Origin: Bradyrhizobium sp. Y36
GTDB taxonomy: Bacteria; Pseudomonadota; Alphaproteobacteria; Rhizobiales; Xanthobacteraceae
Direction of reading: 5' to 3'
DNA length: 64,000 nucleotides
NCBI RefSeq assembly: GCF_002531575.1
Contig: NZ_NWTI01000001.1
Coordinates: 331,501-395,500, forward strand
This document shows positions 18,185-26,877 of the stretch, piece after piece; position 1 is the stretch's first letter, and the number at the start of each line of letters is the position of its first letter. Both the position numbers and the translations under genes were made by a program. The notes beneath the pieces were generated by a model. The model saw only the letters and a program-made list of their open reading frames with translations, did no database searches and was not told where the DNA came from.

Positions 18185-20549
18185 ATTGTCTGCCTCGCTG
18201 GCGCGTTTCGACCGCCGGAGTGAGCTCGTCGAGCAGGACGCCGACGAGCTTGCGCTCGGCGCGGCCGAGCCCGGCCAGGATCTCTTCCAGGCTGTCATTG
18301 ATGTCGAGGCTGGTCGGCAGCACCGCCACCAGCGCGTCGACCTCGTCGAGCAGCTTGCGGCTGCCGGCAACAAGCGGCATTGCGGGGCCGTCGAGGACGA
18401 CGAGGTCATAGCCCCCCGCCGCGCGCGCCTGCGCAATCGCCTTGCGGATCGCGTCGGCGGCCTTGCTGCCATCGCCCTCGCCGGCGGGCAGCACCGAAAT
18501 GCCGTTGACCGTCTTGATCTCGCGTGCGGCCTTGCTGCCGATCGAGAGCCAGCCGAACCGGCTCGGCTCGCTCTTGCCGGGGCGGCTAATCTTGTTCGAG
18601 AGCGCGTGGGCCTGATGGTCGGCATCGATCATCAGCACGCGGGCGCCGTCGCGCGCGGCTGCGAGCGCGAAATTCAGCGCAGCCACGCTGCGCCCCGTGG
18701 TCTCGCCGGCACCGACGAGCGCAATGACGGGCATCGCCTTGCCGTCGGCGCGCCGTGCCACGGCGGCGCGCATGTCGCGCCAGGCGTTGAGCAGCTTCGT
18801 CAGGGGAAAGCCCGGCCGCAATGTCGGCCAGCCCAGCCGTGTCAGGTCGACACCGCCGCCGGTGGCGAGAATGGCGCCGAGCGTGTGGATGACGTCGGCC
18901 TCCTGAAGCCGCGCGATCAAGGGCCTTTCGATCAGGGGCTCTTCGATCATCGCGGGCTGCAGCGACGGCGCGGCGAGTTCGGGCAGCGCCTGCGCCGCTT
19001 CCGCAAGCTCCGATGCCTGCTGTGGTCGCGGCGCTTCCGCGGCGGGCAGGACCTCGGGAGCGCGGGCCTTCTCCGGCACCGGCTTGCGCTCACGGCGGGC
19101 GGGCGCGGGGATCGGTGCAGTTGCGCCGGCGAACAGGAGCTCGGCCGCGACAAACCAGCCTGCGGCAGCGAGCGCGCCGAAGATAAAGCCGATCATGGCG
19201 AACAGGCTCATCGCCGGCGGGAACGAGCGCCGCTGCGGCACCGTCGCCTCGCCGATGACGCGGGCCGCCGAGGTGTTCAGCGTCTCCTGCTCCTCGGTCT
19301 CGCGCGAGCGCTTGAGGAAGGACTGGTAGACGTCGCGGCTGGCATCGGCCTCGCGCTCGAGCTCACGCAGGCGCACGGCGGCCTGGCTGAGCTGGACGCT
19401 TTGCCGCTTCTGCGCTTCCAGCGCCCGGTTGAGCGAGGCCTCGAAGTCGCGGGCGCGCGTCAGATCGTTCTTGGCCGACTGCGCGAAGCGGTCGATCTCC
19501 TCGCTGATGGCGCGCTTGAGATCCTCGACCTGCTTCTCGGTCTGGCGCAGCGCCGGATGCCGCGGGCCGAGCTCGCCGGCCTGCTCCGCATATTTCTTGC
19601 GGGCGTCGGCATATTGCGCGCGCAGATTCGCGATGGTCGGCGATTGCAGCGCCTCCGAATTCGCGCCGGCATCGGCGGCCGTGCGCCGGCTCGCCTCGAT
19701 CTGGTCGAGCCGTGCCTGCGCATCCATCGTCGCCGCGCGGGCCGCGGAAAGCCGCTGGTTGCTGGCGGAGAGCTGCTGATCGCTGATCAGCGCATCCTGG
19801 GTGCCGACGAAATTGTTCTGCGCCTTGTAGGTGGCGAGCGTCGTCTCGGCGCTGCGCAGCCGCTCGCGCAGCTCCTTGAGGCGGCCGGAGAGATCGTTGG
19901 TGGCGCGCCGTGCCGCCGAAGCCTGCGAGCTGCGGGATTCGGCGAGATAGGCGCTGGTCAGCGTGTTGGCGAGCATCGCGGCCTTCGCCGGATCGGTCGA
20001 CCAGACCTCGATGTCGACGATGAAGCTCTTCTCGGTCTTGCGGATGGTGATGTGCCGGTTCAGCGCGTCGAGCGCCGCCAGCTGCACCTCCTTCGTCTGC
20101 GCCGCGGAGGGCGCGGCAGGCTGAAGGCCGATCAGCCCGAGCAGCGACGACATCGGGCCCGCGCTGCCGCCGCCGCCGAATTCCGGATCCTTGTCGAGAC
20201 CGGCCTGCTGGATCACCTTGAGCAGCACGCTGTTGGAGGTGATCAGGCGCGCCTGGCTCTCCACCACCATCGACATGCCGGAGACATCCTGCGCACGCGG
20301 CGTGAGCTCGCGGTCGACGAGCTGCAGCTCGCGCGGGTCGACGTAGAGCTGGGCGGTGGCGGTGTAGCGGGGCGTCATGCTCTTGCCGATGGTGACGGCA
20401 AGCGTTGCGCCGAGCAGCGCGGCCGCGGCAATCGCGATCTTGCGCCGCCAGATCAGGTTGGCGAGCTCCAGCACGTTGAAGCCGGCCTGGGACCTTTGTT
20501 GCGGGGGCTCGGGTCTGGCCCGATCTATCGGCTGGTTATAGTCAAGCAT
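18177..20549 (-). CDS. Wzz/GumC-type polysaccharide co-polymerase fused to a BY-kinase-like ATPase domain with altered P-loop
   Basis: The 790-residue protein starts with a Wzz domain: TM1 ~31-50 (IWRRKIAIAAAALLGATLAV), a long periplasmic coiled coil (~180-420) and TM2 ~450-470. The C-terminal part resembles bacterial tyrosine kinases/ParA-like ATPases, with Walker A' LMIDAD and Walker B DLVVLDGPAMP. However, the Walker A reads GAGETTGRS, with Arg at the invariant Lys position, and there is no C-terminal Tyr cluster. It is therefore probably a non-kinase regulator of chain length or export. It heads the wzz-wecB-galE unit. 288 bp separate it from the methyltransferase; that gap is relatively AT-rich in places and has no gene. 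Confidence 0.92.
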   Translation of the reverse strand: MLDYNQPIDRARPEPPQQRSQAGFNVLELANLIWRRKIAIAAAALLGATLAVTIGKSMTPRYTATAQLYVDPRELQLVDRELTPRAQDVSGMSMVVESQARLITSNSVLLKVIQQAGLDKDPEFGGGGSAGPMSSLLGLIGLQPAAPSAAQTKEVQLAALDALNRHITIRKTEKSFIVDIEVWSTDPAKAAMLANTLTSAYLAESRSSQASAARRATNDLSGRLKELRERLRSAETTLATYKAQNNFVGTQDALISDQQLSASNQRLSAARAATMDAQARLDQIEASRRTAADAGANSEALQSPTIANLRAQYADARKKYAEQAGELGPRHPALRQTEKQVEDLKRAISEEIDRFAQSAKNDLTRARDFEASLNRALEAQKRQSVQLSQAAVRLRELEREADASRDVYQSFLKRSRETEEQETLNTSAARVIGEATVPQRRSFPPAMSLFAMIGFIFGALAAAGWFVAAELLFAGATAPIPAPARRERKPVPEKARAPEVLPAAEAPRPQQASELAEAAQALPELAAPSLQPAMIEEPLIERPLIARLQEADVIHTLGAILATGGGVDLTRLGWPTLRPGFPLTKLLNAWRDMRAAVARRADGKAMPVIALVGAGETTGRSVAALNFALAAARDGARVLMIDADHQAHALSNKISRPGKSEPSRFGWLSIGSKAAREIKTVNGISVLPAGEGDGSKAADAIRKAIAQARAAGGYDLVVLDGPAMPLVAGSRKLLDEVDALVAVLPTSLDINDSLEEILAGLGRAERKLVGVLLDELTPAVETRQRGRQYA

Positions 20550-20837
20550 GATCCCCAGCTTTCATTCCAATTGCCGCAGGCTGAGGGGTTACTCTTCGCT
20601 CTACGCCACGCCCCCGGGATATAGGGGCCCAATCAACGCAACAGGGAAAATTAACCATACTCACTGGGGGACTATTCACCGAAATGGCAAACAAAGCGTT
20701 TAAGCGCGTCACGCGAACCGGTGTGTCCGCGCGACGCCGATGCGCGGGGTCCCCAAGCATTAACGGTTCGTTACCGCGCACGGTGCGGCTGCGATGCTCC
20801 GCTTGGTCTGCGATGGGTCGCGCGCGCGCCATGACGG

Positions 20838-21638
20838 TCAGTTCTTCCGCAGGATGACGTGATAGTCGCCGCGGCGGACGTCGGTCCCACGCGAAAGCAT
20901 GGTGTTCAGCAAGGCGGCGCCGGCATCCACGAGGGCCGCGACCAGCGGCTTGCGCCGACGCATTTCGGGATAACGCGGGCTTTCGACCTCACGGCGGTAG
21001 ATCATCTCGAGGCCGTTGGCGGCCGCGAAGGCTTCGAGCCGGGGCAGCGTCACCAGCGGATGAAAGAAGGTTGGGAACGGCGGCTCGCCGGGCAGGCCCG
21101 CGTCCTTGATGCCGCGGATGTGCCGGTAGAACCAGACGTGAAACCAGTGCGGCGAATATTTGGTGACGACGCCGGATAGCGAGCGCGGATTGGGCGCGCC
21201 GATCATGATCATGCCGCCGCGCTTGAGCGCATCGCGGAAATTCAGGAGCGCGGCGTCGACGTGGGGCAGATGCTCGATCACGTTGTAGCAGATCACGAGA
21301 TCGAAGCTCTCACGGCCGAAATTATAGGTCTGCACGTCACCGAGGATCGCCTCGTCCGCGTAGGTGTTGTTGCGAACCTGGTCCTCGTCGATATCGACGA
21401 CGGTGACCTTGCTGCGGCTCAACAATTCGGGCGGCAGCACGCTGCACGAGCCTCCGCCGGCCTCGTAGATGGCAAGCCGGTCCTTCGGCAGCTCGCGGCG
21501 CAACACGTCGTGAACGGCAAGCAGGCTGTCGCGCGCTTCGCCGGGGACGAGATCGTGCAGCGCCTGGACGGGGGCAGTGGTCGAGGGGACCCGGATCGCC
21601 GTGGCTGTTGCGAAATCGATCGTGGCTGGCTTGTTCAT
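20838..21638 (-). CDS. Class I SAM-dependent methyltransferase
   Basis: The 266-residue protein has a Rossmann-type methyltransferase core: IYEAGGGSCSVLP (motif I region, ~57), VTVVDIDEDQV (acidic end of beta2, ~80), DLVICYNVIEHLPHVDAALL (~112) and GGMIMIGAPNP. The CYNVIEHL motif is common in Methyltransf_11/UbiE-like enzymes that modify sugars or lipids. Its place in the polysaccharide cluster suggests that it methylates a glycan residue or a nucleotide sugar (inference). It is divergent from the first family-2 glycosyltransferase. Confidence 0.88.
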   Translation of the reverse strand: MNKPATIDFATATAIRVPSTTAPVQALHDLVPGEARDSLLAVHDVLRRELPKDRLAIYEAGGGSCSVLPPELLSRSKVTVVDIDEDQVRNNTYADEAILGDVQTYNFGRESFDLVICYNVIEHLPHVDAALLNFRDALKRGGMIMIGAPNPRSLSGVVTKYSPHWFHVWFYRHIRGIKDAGLPGEPPFPTFFHPLVTLPRLEAFAAANGLEMIYRREVESPRYPEMRRRKPLVAALVDAGAALLNTMLSRGTDVRRGDYHVILRKN

Positions 21639-22034
21639 GTTTTCTGACCGCGCTTGTTCTAATCAAATTTACAGGAAAAAACTCGCTTGCCCGAAGAGCA
21701 AATCCGATGCCGCGCGGTCTCACCGGTGGCAGTGCTTACGGTCGGGTTAATGCGCATGTGCATTAACTACGGCATTGTTCATGTTGGGTCGTTGTCGCCG
21801 CATGGACCGCGAATTGCAGTACCACGCGCGCATGATCTGGCGGCAGAAACACGCGAAAGCGGTTAAGCGCTTGATGTATGCTTCAGGGCGGACGGGAGAT
21901 CGGTGCGACGTGCAGGCGCGCGCGTCTCGACCGGCCGTTCATTTTGGGACGCATCTGTCCCGCGGCGATGTGCCGTCGCGGGACGCTGGATCGAAGCAGG
22001 GCTTTTTCAACATATCTCGGACATTGAGAACGTC
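21639..22034. other. 396-bp divergent intergenic region of the polysaccharide cluster
   Basis: No gene with coding character was found. The frame running from 21903 into the glycosyltransferase is an upstream extension without a ribosome site. The region contains the dyad annotated at 21746-21767 and a hairpin-rich stretch around 21955-21990 (TCCCGCGGCGATG...CGTCGCGGGA). Divergent promoters for the methyltransferase and glycosyltransferase must lie here. Confidence 0.6.
21746..21767. promoter_or_regulatory. 22-bp dyad, GTTAATGC-N6-GCATTAAC
   Basis: Two perfect 8-bp arms surround GCATGT, lying 108 bp upstream of the methyltransferase start and 268 bp upstream of the glycosyltransferase start. 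The form is that of a dimeric repressor/activator site. No regulator gene is adjacent, so the binding protein is unknown. Confidence 0.45.
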
Positions 22035-23063
22035 ATGAAATTGATCCCGACAGACCTCTCCGCCACGCGCATCTCGGATGCCGTGCGCGATCCCAACCGG
22101 GAGATCGCGGCAAGCTCCCGCGTCATCGACCTGTCTGTCGGCATCGTCGTCTGCATTCCCTGCTTCCGTCGTCCGCAGCACCTGCGGCTGACGCTGGACT
22201 CGCTGGCCAACCAGCGCACGCCGCGTTCCTTTGCCGTCGTCATGGTCGAGAACGATGCCGTGCAGCGCGAGAGCGCACCGGTCGCCGCGGAATTTCTGGC
22301 CGAGGGAAGGCTGCAGGGCGTCTGCCTGGTCGAGAAGCGGCAGGGCAATTGCCAGGCGATCAACGCCGCGTTCGAGACGGCGCAGGCGCTGTTTCCGGCC
22401 GCCACCCGTTTCCTGATGATCGACGACGACGAGATCGCCTCACCCGACTGGCTCGAGCTGATGGTCCGCACCGCGGAGGCGACCGGCGCCGACGTGGTCG
22501 GCGGGCCGGTGCTGCCGGTGTTCGAGGACGACAGCAAGCCGTGGCTGTCGCGCCATCCCGCCTTCTGCCCCGCCTACGACTATTCCGGCGCGGTGCCGCT
22601 GATCTACGGCTGCGGCAATTGCCTGATCACGCGCGCGGCCTTCGAGCGTTTCGACCGTCCCGCGTTCGACCTTCGCTTCAACTTCCTCGGCGGCGGCGAT
22701 TGCGATTTCTTCGTGCGGTGCCGCGACGCCGGCATGCTGTTCCACTGGACGGCCGAGGCCGTGATCACCGAGACCGTGCCGCAAGGCCGCACCAGTTTCG
22801 GCTGGATCGCAAAGCGCGGCCTGCGCATCGGCGCGATCAATTATCGTGTGCAGCTCAAGGCCGCGCGGGGTATGGCGGCGCGGGCGCGGGTGTTTGCGCA
22901 GATGCTGGGACGGTTGCCGCTGTCGCTGGTTCGCGCTGCCGGCTTGTTGACGTCGTCGAAGGCCGTCGTCGCGATGCATCCCGTGTTGGTCGCGTTCGGC
23001 TCGCTGCTCGCGGCGTTCGGGATCGAGCCGAAGCCTTATGAGGCCTCGAAGATCGTGTCCTGA
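22035..23063 (+). CDS. Family 2 glycosyltransferase
   Basis: The 342-residue protein has the GT-A nucleotide-sugar fold: VGIVVCIPCFRRPQHLRLTL (~34), metal-binding LMIDDDEIASPDWLE (~128), VVGGPVLPVF (~155) and a late GGGDCDFFVRCRDAGM (~215). The C-terminal 100 residues are hydrophobic-amphipathic and may rest on the inner membrane. I chose ATG 22035 over an upstream start at 21903, because the first 44 residues of the longer frame look non-coding. It should add one sugar to the growing polysaccharide unit in the cytosol. It converges on the second family-2 transferase 15 bp away. Confidence 0.92.
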   Translation: MKLIPTDLSATRISDAVRDPNREIAASSRVIDLSVGIVVCIPCFRRPQHLRLTLDSLANQRTPRSFAVVMVENDAVQRESAPVAAEFLAEGRLQGVCLVEKRQGNCQAINAAFETAQALFPAATRFLMIDDDEIASPDWLELMVRTAEATGADVVGGPVLPVFEDDSKPWLSRHPAFCPAYDYSGAVPLIYGCGNCLITRAAFERFDRPAFDLRFNFLGGGDCDFFVRCRDAGMLFHWTAEAVITETVPQGRTSFGWIAKRGLRIGAINYRVQLKAARGMAARARVFAQMLGRLPLSLVRAAGLLTSSKAVVAMHPVLVAFGSLLAAFGIEPKPYEASKIVS

Positions 23064-23078
23064 CGCAGCCGCGACGGG

Positions 23079-24065
23079 CTAGATACCGAGCCGGGCGAGG
23101 GCGACCCTGAGCGTCGCGCGGGGCAGCGATCTCGGCGATCGCTGGCCGATCATGGCGAGATAAGAGAGGGCGTCGCGATACCTGCCGAAGCGCACCGCCT
23201 GCATCGCCGAATAGGTGACGAGATGAATCTCGGCGGCGAGGCGCAGCCCGGCCGTCATGCGCTCGGGCAATCTCGCCAGGATCAACCCGTCGTCGAACAC
23301 CCGCGCAATGGCCGGGAAGAAGTCTTTCGGCGTCCGCAGCGCCGCGTTCATGGTGTTGGCGGTGTGCAGACGATAGTCGAGCAGCAGCTTTGGTGCGAAC
23401 TCGAATTCGCCGATCGCCGCCAGGCGGCACCAGCAATGCCAGTCCTCGCAATATCTCAAGGACGTGTCGAAGCCGCCGATGGCCCGGAAGGCCTCCGCGC
23501 GTGCGAGCGCGATGCCGCCATTGACGATGAAATTGCCGGCGGCAAGCCGCGTCAGCACGTCGCCGGAGGGTTTTCGGCGTCCTTTCAGAAGGCCGCGCCG
23601 GCCGATCTGGCGCCCTTCGCTGTCGATCGTGTTGTAGTCGCCATAGACCAGAACCGCGCGCGGCGCGCCGCGGGCGACCGTCAGCAGGGCGGCCACGGCG
23701 CCGGGACGCAGCCGGTCGTCGGCATCGAGGAAGAGCAGCCAGTCGCCGCTGGCATATCGTGCGCCGAGATTGCGCGCCGCCGACACGCCGGCGGCATCAT
23801 TTGTCATCAAGCGCAGACGCGGATCGCGAATGGCGCGGACGATTGCGGTGGTGTCGTCGGTGGAACCATCGTCCACCACGATCACTTCGCCGACCTCGCT
23901 TTGCGCGAGCGCGCTGGCGAGGGTTTCGCCGATATAGGCCGCGACGTTCTTGGCGGGAATGACGACGGAGACGGGCGGGACCGAAATTGCCGGCAGCGGC
24001 TGACGTGCCGCCGGCCCCACGCGAGAGGCGGCCGGCAATTCGAGAACGTCTTCGGCGGTGATCAC
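23079..24065 (-). CDS. Family 2 glycosyltransferase
   Basis: Classic GT2 motifs are visible: VSVVIPAKNVAAYIGETLAS, VIVVDDGSTDDT and WLLFLDADDRLRPGAV, then LRYCEDWHCWCRLA in the acceptor half. The start is uncertain. GTG 24065 with GGCGAG upstream gives 328 residues, while ATG 24164 would add 33 residues of unconserved appearance and lacks a ribosome site. The enzyme should transfer a sugar from a nucleotide donor on the cytosolic face of the membrane. It is divergent from the GT-B-like gene at 24242. Confidence 0.9.
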   Translation of the reverse strand: MITAEDVLELPAASRVGPAARQPLPAISVPPVSVVIPAKNVAAYIGETLASALAQSEVGEVIVVDDGSTDDTTAIVRAIRDPRLRLMTNDAAGVSAARNLGARYASGDWLLFLDADDRLRPGAVAALLTVARGAPRAVLVYGDYNTIDSEGRQIGRRGLLKGRRKPSGDVLTRLAAGNFIVNGGIALARAEAFRAIGGFDTSLRYCEDWHCWCRLAAIGEFEFAPKLLLDYRLHTANTMNAALRTPKDFFPAIARVFDDGLILARLPERMTAGLRLAAEIHLVTYSAMQAVRFGRYRDALSYLAMIGQRSPRSLPRATLRVALARLGI

Positions 24066-24241
24066 GCTACTGCTCGCCTTTAATGATCCGTTAACCAGGA
24101 CGCATCCGCCGCACTGAAAACGTGCGCGATCGCGGGCCTGATTGCGCGCGGATGATACTCGCATCGCACGCGAATGGTTGCCGGGAAGGCCATCGCGGCG
24201 CCGGTTTCGTAGATTAGCGTTAAGCCGCTGGCATTAAGCCT

Positions 24242-25402
24242 GTGGCAAATTTCGAAGAGAGCGACAGCCTGTCCCATGCGAGAATGCGCATCAGGTTGCC
24301 GCGGATGGATCCAGTGCCCGCCAAGACGTTCGAACACGACCCCGATGCGATGATCCTCAACCTCTTCTACGAGGACAAGGACGATCGCTGGTTTCCCGGC
24401 GACCGGCATCTGCGGCGCATGGCGCGCCGCCTGCTTCTGGGCGAGCCGCGCATGAGCGGGCAGCTTCGCGTGTTCCTCAATCTCTGCGCGGGGCTCGACC
24501 GGCTCGGGATCCGCTACCGCGTCAACGATTACGGCTACATCGCGCAGCACCCCGACGAGCTCGCCTGCATCATCGGCCGAACCTTCCTGCTCGACAAATT
24601 CGCGTGGAAGAACCCGATCCTGCTCGGCGTTGCCGCCCACAATCATCCGCTCGACGACCCCGATCTCTTCAAGCGTCTGCCGGTGAAGAAGGTCGTGGTG
24701 CCCGGCCCCTGGTACGTCGACATGTACCGGCCGCATTGGCCCGACACCGAAGCCTGGCCGATCGGCATCGACACGGATCTGTGGGCGCCGTCGCAGGCCT
24801 CTCGGAAGAGCGTGGACGTGCTGATCTACGACAAGGTCCACTGGGACCGCGAGCGCTTTGCACCTGAGTTGATCGAACCCATCCGTGCCCGGCTGATCAA
24901 GGAGGGCCGCTCGTTCACGGAGTTGCGTTACGGCAGCTACAAGGAAGAGGATTTTCAGGCCGCGCTGGCGGCCTCGCGCGCGATGATCTTCCTGTGCCAG
25001 AACGAGAGCCAGGGCATCGCCTATCAGCAGGCCTTGTCTTGCGGCGTGCCTGTCTTCGCCTGGGATCCGGGCGGGCCATGGCGAGACCCCGATTACTATC
25101 CGCACCGCGTCCAGTTCGCGCCGGTGTCGTCGGTGCCGTATTGGGACGATCGCTGCGGCGCCAGGTTCACCGATATCGCAGGGTTCGAGGCGGGGTGGGA
25201 CGACTTCTGGGCCGGCTGTGCCGCGGGGGCTTTCGATCCGCGCGGCTATATCCTGGACAATCTCACGCTCGAGCAACGGGCGCTGCAATATTACGAGATT
25301 GCGCGGAGCATCATGCGGCAGCCGGCGGCCGGCAAGGTCGATGAGGGACGCTCAGCCGGGGTGCGCCAGGACCCGGAGCTTCACCGGCACGAAGTGTCTT
25401 GA
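24242..25402 (+). CDS. GT-B-like glycosyltransferase (weakly recognised)
   Basis: The 386-residue protein lies among glycan genes. It has the late ESQGIAYQQALSCGVPVFAW segment, which resembles the donor-binding E-x7-E loop of GT4/GT1-type enzymes. VVVPGPWYVDMYRPHWPD (~155) and WPIGIDTDLW resemble GT-B interdomain regions. I do not recognise a named family with certainty. The start is uncertain: GTG 24242, ATG 24284 and ATG 24305 are in frame, none with a strong ribosome site. The stop lies 3 bp before the O-antigen-ligase-like gene, so the two are probably co-transcribed. Confidence 0.75.
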   Translation: MANFEESDSLSHARMRIRLPRMDPVPAKTFEHDPDAMILNLFYEDKDDRWFPGDRHLRRMARRLLLGEPRMSGQLRVFLNLCAGLDRLGIRYRVNDYGYIAQHPDELACIIGRTFLLDKFAWKNPILLGVAAHNHPLDDPDLFKRLPVKKVVVPGPWYVDMYRPHWPDTEAWPIGIDTDLWAPSQASRKSVDVLIYDKVHWDRERFAPELIEPIRARLIKEGRSFTELRYGSYKEEDFQAALAASRAMIFLCQNESQGIAYQQALSCGVPVFAWDPGGPWRDPDYYPHRVQFAPVSSVPYWDDRCGARFTDIAGFEAGWDDFWAGCAAGAFDPRGYILDNLTLEQRALQYYEIARSIMRQPAAGKVDEGRSAGVRQDPELHRHEVS

Positions 25403-25405
25403 GCC

Positions 25406-26770
25406 GTGGACCGAAGCATGGACCGCAGCGCCGCTGACACGACCGACCTCCAGGCTCGCTCGTTGAGCCGTGTCCTGCGCGATAGCCTGGCGGAGCTCGA
25501 TGCCGTGCAGGCCGCGCGTTGTCTGGTCGCGGTCGCCTCGCTGCTGCTGGTGCTGGTGACGCTCGATCCGTTTCCCGATCTGCGCAATCCCGATGTCACC
25601 ACCGTCGTCGGCGGACGAATGGCGCTGACCTATGTGTCCTGGGGCCTCCTCGCCGCCGTCGCCATGCTGTTCGTCGCGACGACGGATGCGCCCGCGCTGA
25701 AGACCCTGGTGACGCCGCTGCACCTCTGTCTCGTCGGCTGGCTTGTGATCAACGTCGTGCTCTCCGAGAGTCGCGGCGTCTCGATTCAGCGGTTCGCACT
25801 CGCCGCCAGCGTGACCTCGCTCGCGGTCCTGCTGCCATTGCTGCCGCCGTCGCAGCGCAGCTTCAATGAATGCCTGGGTGCCGCCGCGCTGGTGCTGCTC
25901 ACGCTGTGCTATCTCGGCGTCGTCCTCGCGCCGCATTATTCGATTCACACCGCACTCGACATCACCGAGCCGCAGCTCGCCGGCGATTGGCGCGGCAGCT
26001 TCGGCCACAAGAACATCGCCTCGCCCGTGATGACTATCCTGGTCTATGTCGGCATCTACCTTTGCGCCGCCGGCTCCTTCGTGATGGGGCCTGCGATCGC
26101 CGCGCTCGCCGGCATCTTCCTGATCTTCACCGGCGGCAAGACCTCGACGGTGCTGTGCCTTGCGGTCTACGCGCTGGCCTCGCTGGTCTATGTCACGCCA
26201 AGCCTGTGGCTGAAGCGGATCATCTGCTTCGTGCCGCTGATCGTGATGAACCTGCTGACGGTCGGCAGCGTCCTGAGCCCGGCGCTCGGCGCCATGACGC
26301 GGCTGCTTCCGCTCGATCCCACCTTCACCGGCCGTTCCGACATCTGGGAGTTCGCGCTCGCCGCCGTCGCCGAGAAGCCGATCATCGGTCACGGCTATGC
26401 GGCCTTCTGGGACGACGTCACGGCACGGCAGACGGCGCAAGGCGCTGAATGGGCGACCTCGGCGGCGCACAGCCACAACAGCTATCTCGACCTCGCGGTG
26501 ACCATCGGCCTGCCGGGGCTGATGCTCGTGATCCTCGTCTTCGTGCTCGCCCCGCTTCGCAATTTCCAGTCAGCCCAGACGCATAGCCACAGCGGCGCGC
26601 TGGCCAAGCTGTTCCTGACCGTGTGGTTGTTCGGCCTCTATTACGGAGCGACCGAGACCTTCCTGCTCGAACGGCAGAACCCGATCTGGTTCATGTTCGC
26701 TCTGGCGGTGGCCGGTCTGCATTTCCTGGCCCGGTTCCAATGCGTCGCGCAAACGGAACCGGCGCCATGA
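25406..26770 (+). CDS. O-antigen ligase/polymerase-like membrane protein (Wzy_C family)
   Basis: The 454-residue protein has about 10-12 membrane segments. It carries Wzy_C landmarks: FGHKNIASPVM (~202), GRSDIWEFALAAVAEKPIIG (~310) and SAAHSHNSYLDLAVTIGLPG (~352), where the His is typical. Such proteins polymerise or ligate undecaprenyl-linked glycans on the periplasmic face. Given the Wzz-like protein in this cluster, polymerase is the more likely role (inference). GTG 25406 or ATG 25418 may be the start. It follows the GT-B-like gene after 3 bp. Confidence 0.9.
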   Translation: MDRSMDRSAADTTDLQARSLSRVLRDSLAELDAVQAARCLVAVASLLLVLVTLDPFPDLRNPDVTTVVGGRMALTYVSWGLLAAVAMLFVATTDAPALKTLVTPLHLCLVGWLVINVVLSESRGVSIQRFALAASVTSLAVLLPLLPPSQRSFNECLGAAALVLLTLCYLGVVLAPHYSIHTALDITEPQLAGDWRGSFGHKNIASPVMTILVYVGIYLCAAGSFVMGPAIAALAGIFLIFTGGKTSTVLCLAVYALASLVYVTPSLWLKRIICFVPLIVMNLLTVGSVLSPALGAMTRLLPLDPTFTGRSDIWEFALAAVAEKPIIGHGYAAFWDDVTARQTAQGAEWATSAAHSHNSYLDLAVTIGLPGLMLVILVFVLAPLRNFQSAQTHSHSGALAKLFLTVWLFGLYYGATETFLLERQNPIWFMFALAVAGLHFLARFQCVAQTEPAP

Positions 26771-26877
26771 AGCCGTTCGCGTCCGAGGCCGTCCGTCGTG
26801 ACAATGGCTTAACGATAAGCCGGTCTGCGACAAAACATGACCTATCCCGAAACATTCAGTAATCGTATGCCCCGCCG

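Noticed and set aside
17814..20624. 936-residue ORF on plus strand
   Set aside because: Antisense shadow of the wzz-like and wecB-like genes.
21903..22034. 44-residue N-terminal extension of the glycosyltransferase
   Set aside because: Unlike the family and without a ribosome site; ATG 22035 places the GT2 motifs at usual positions.
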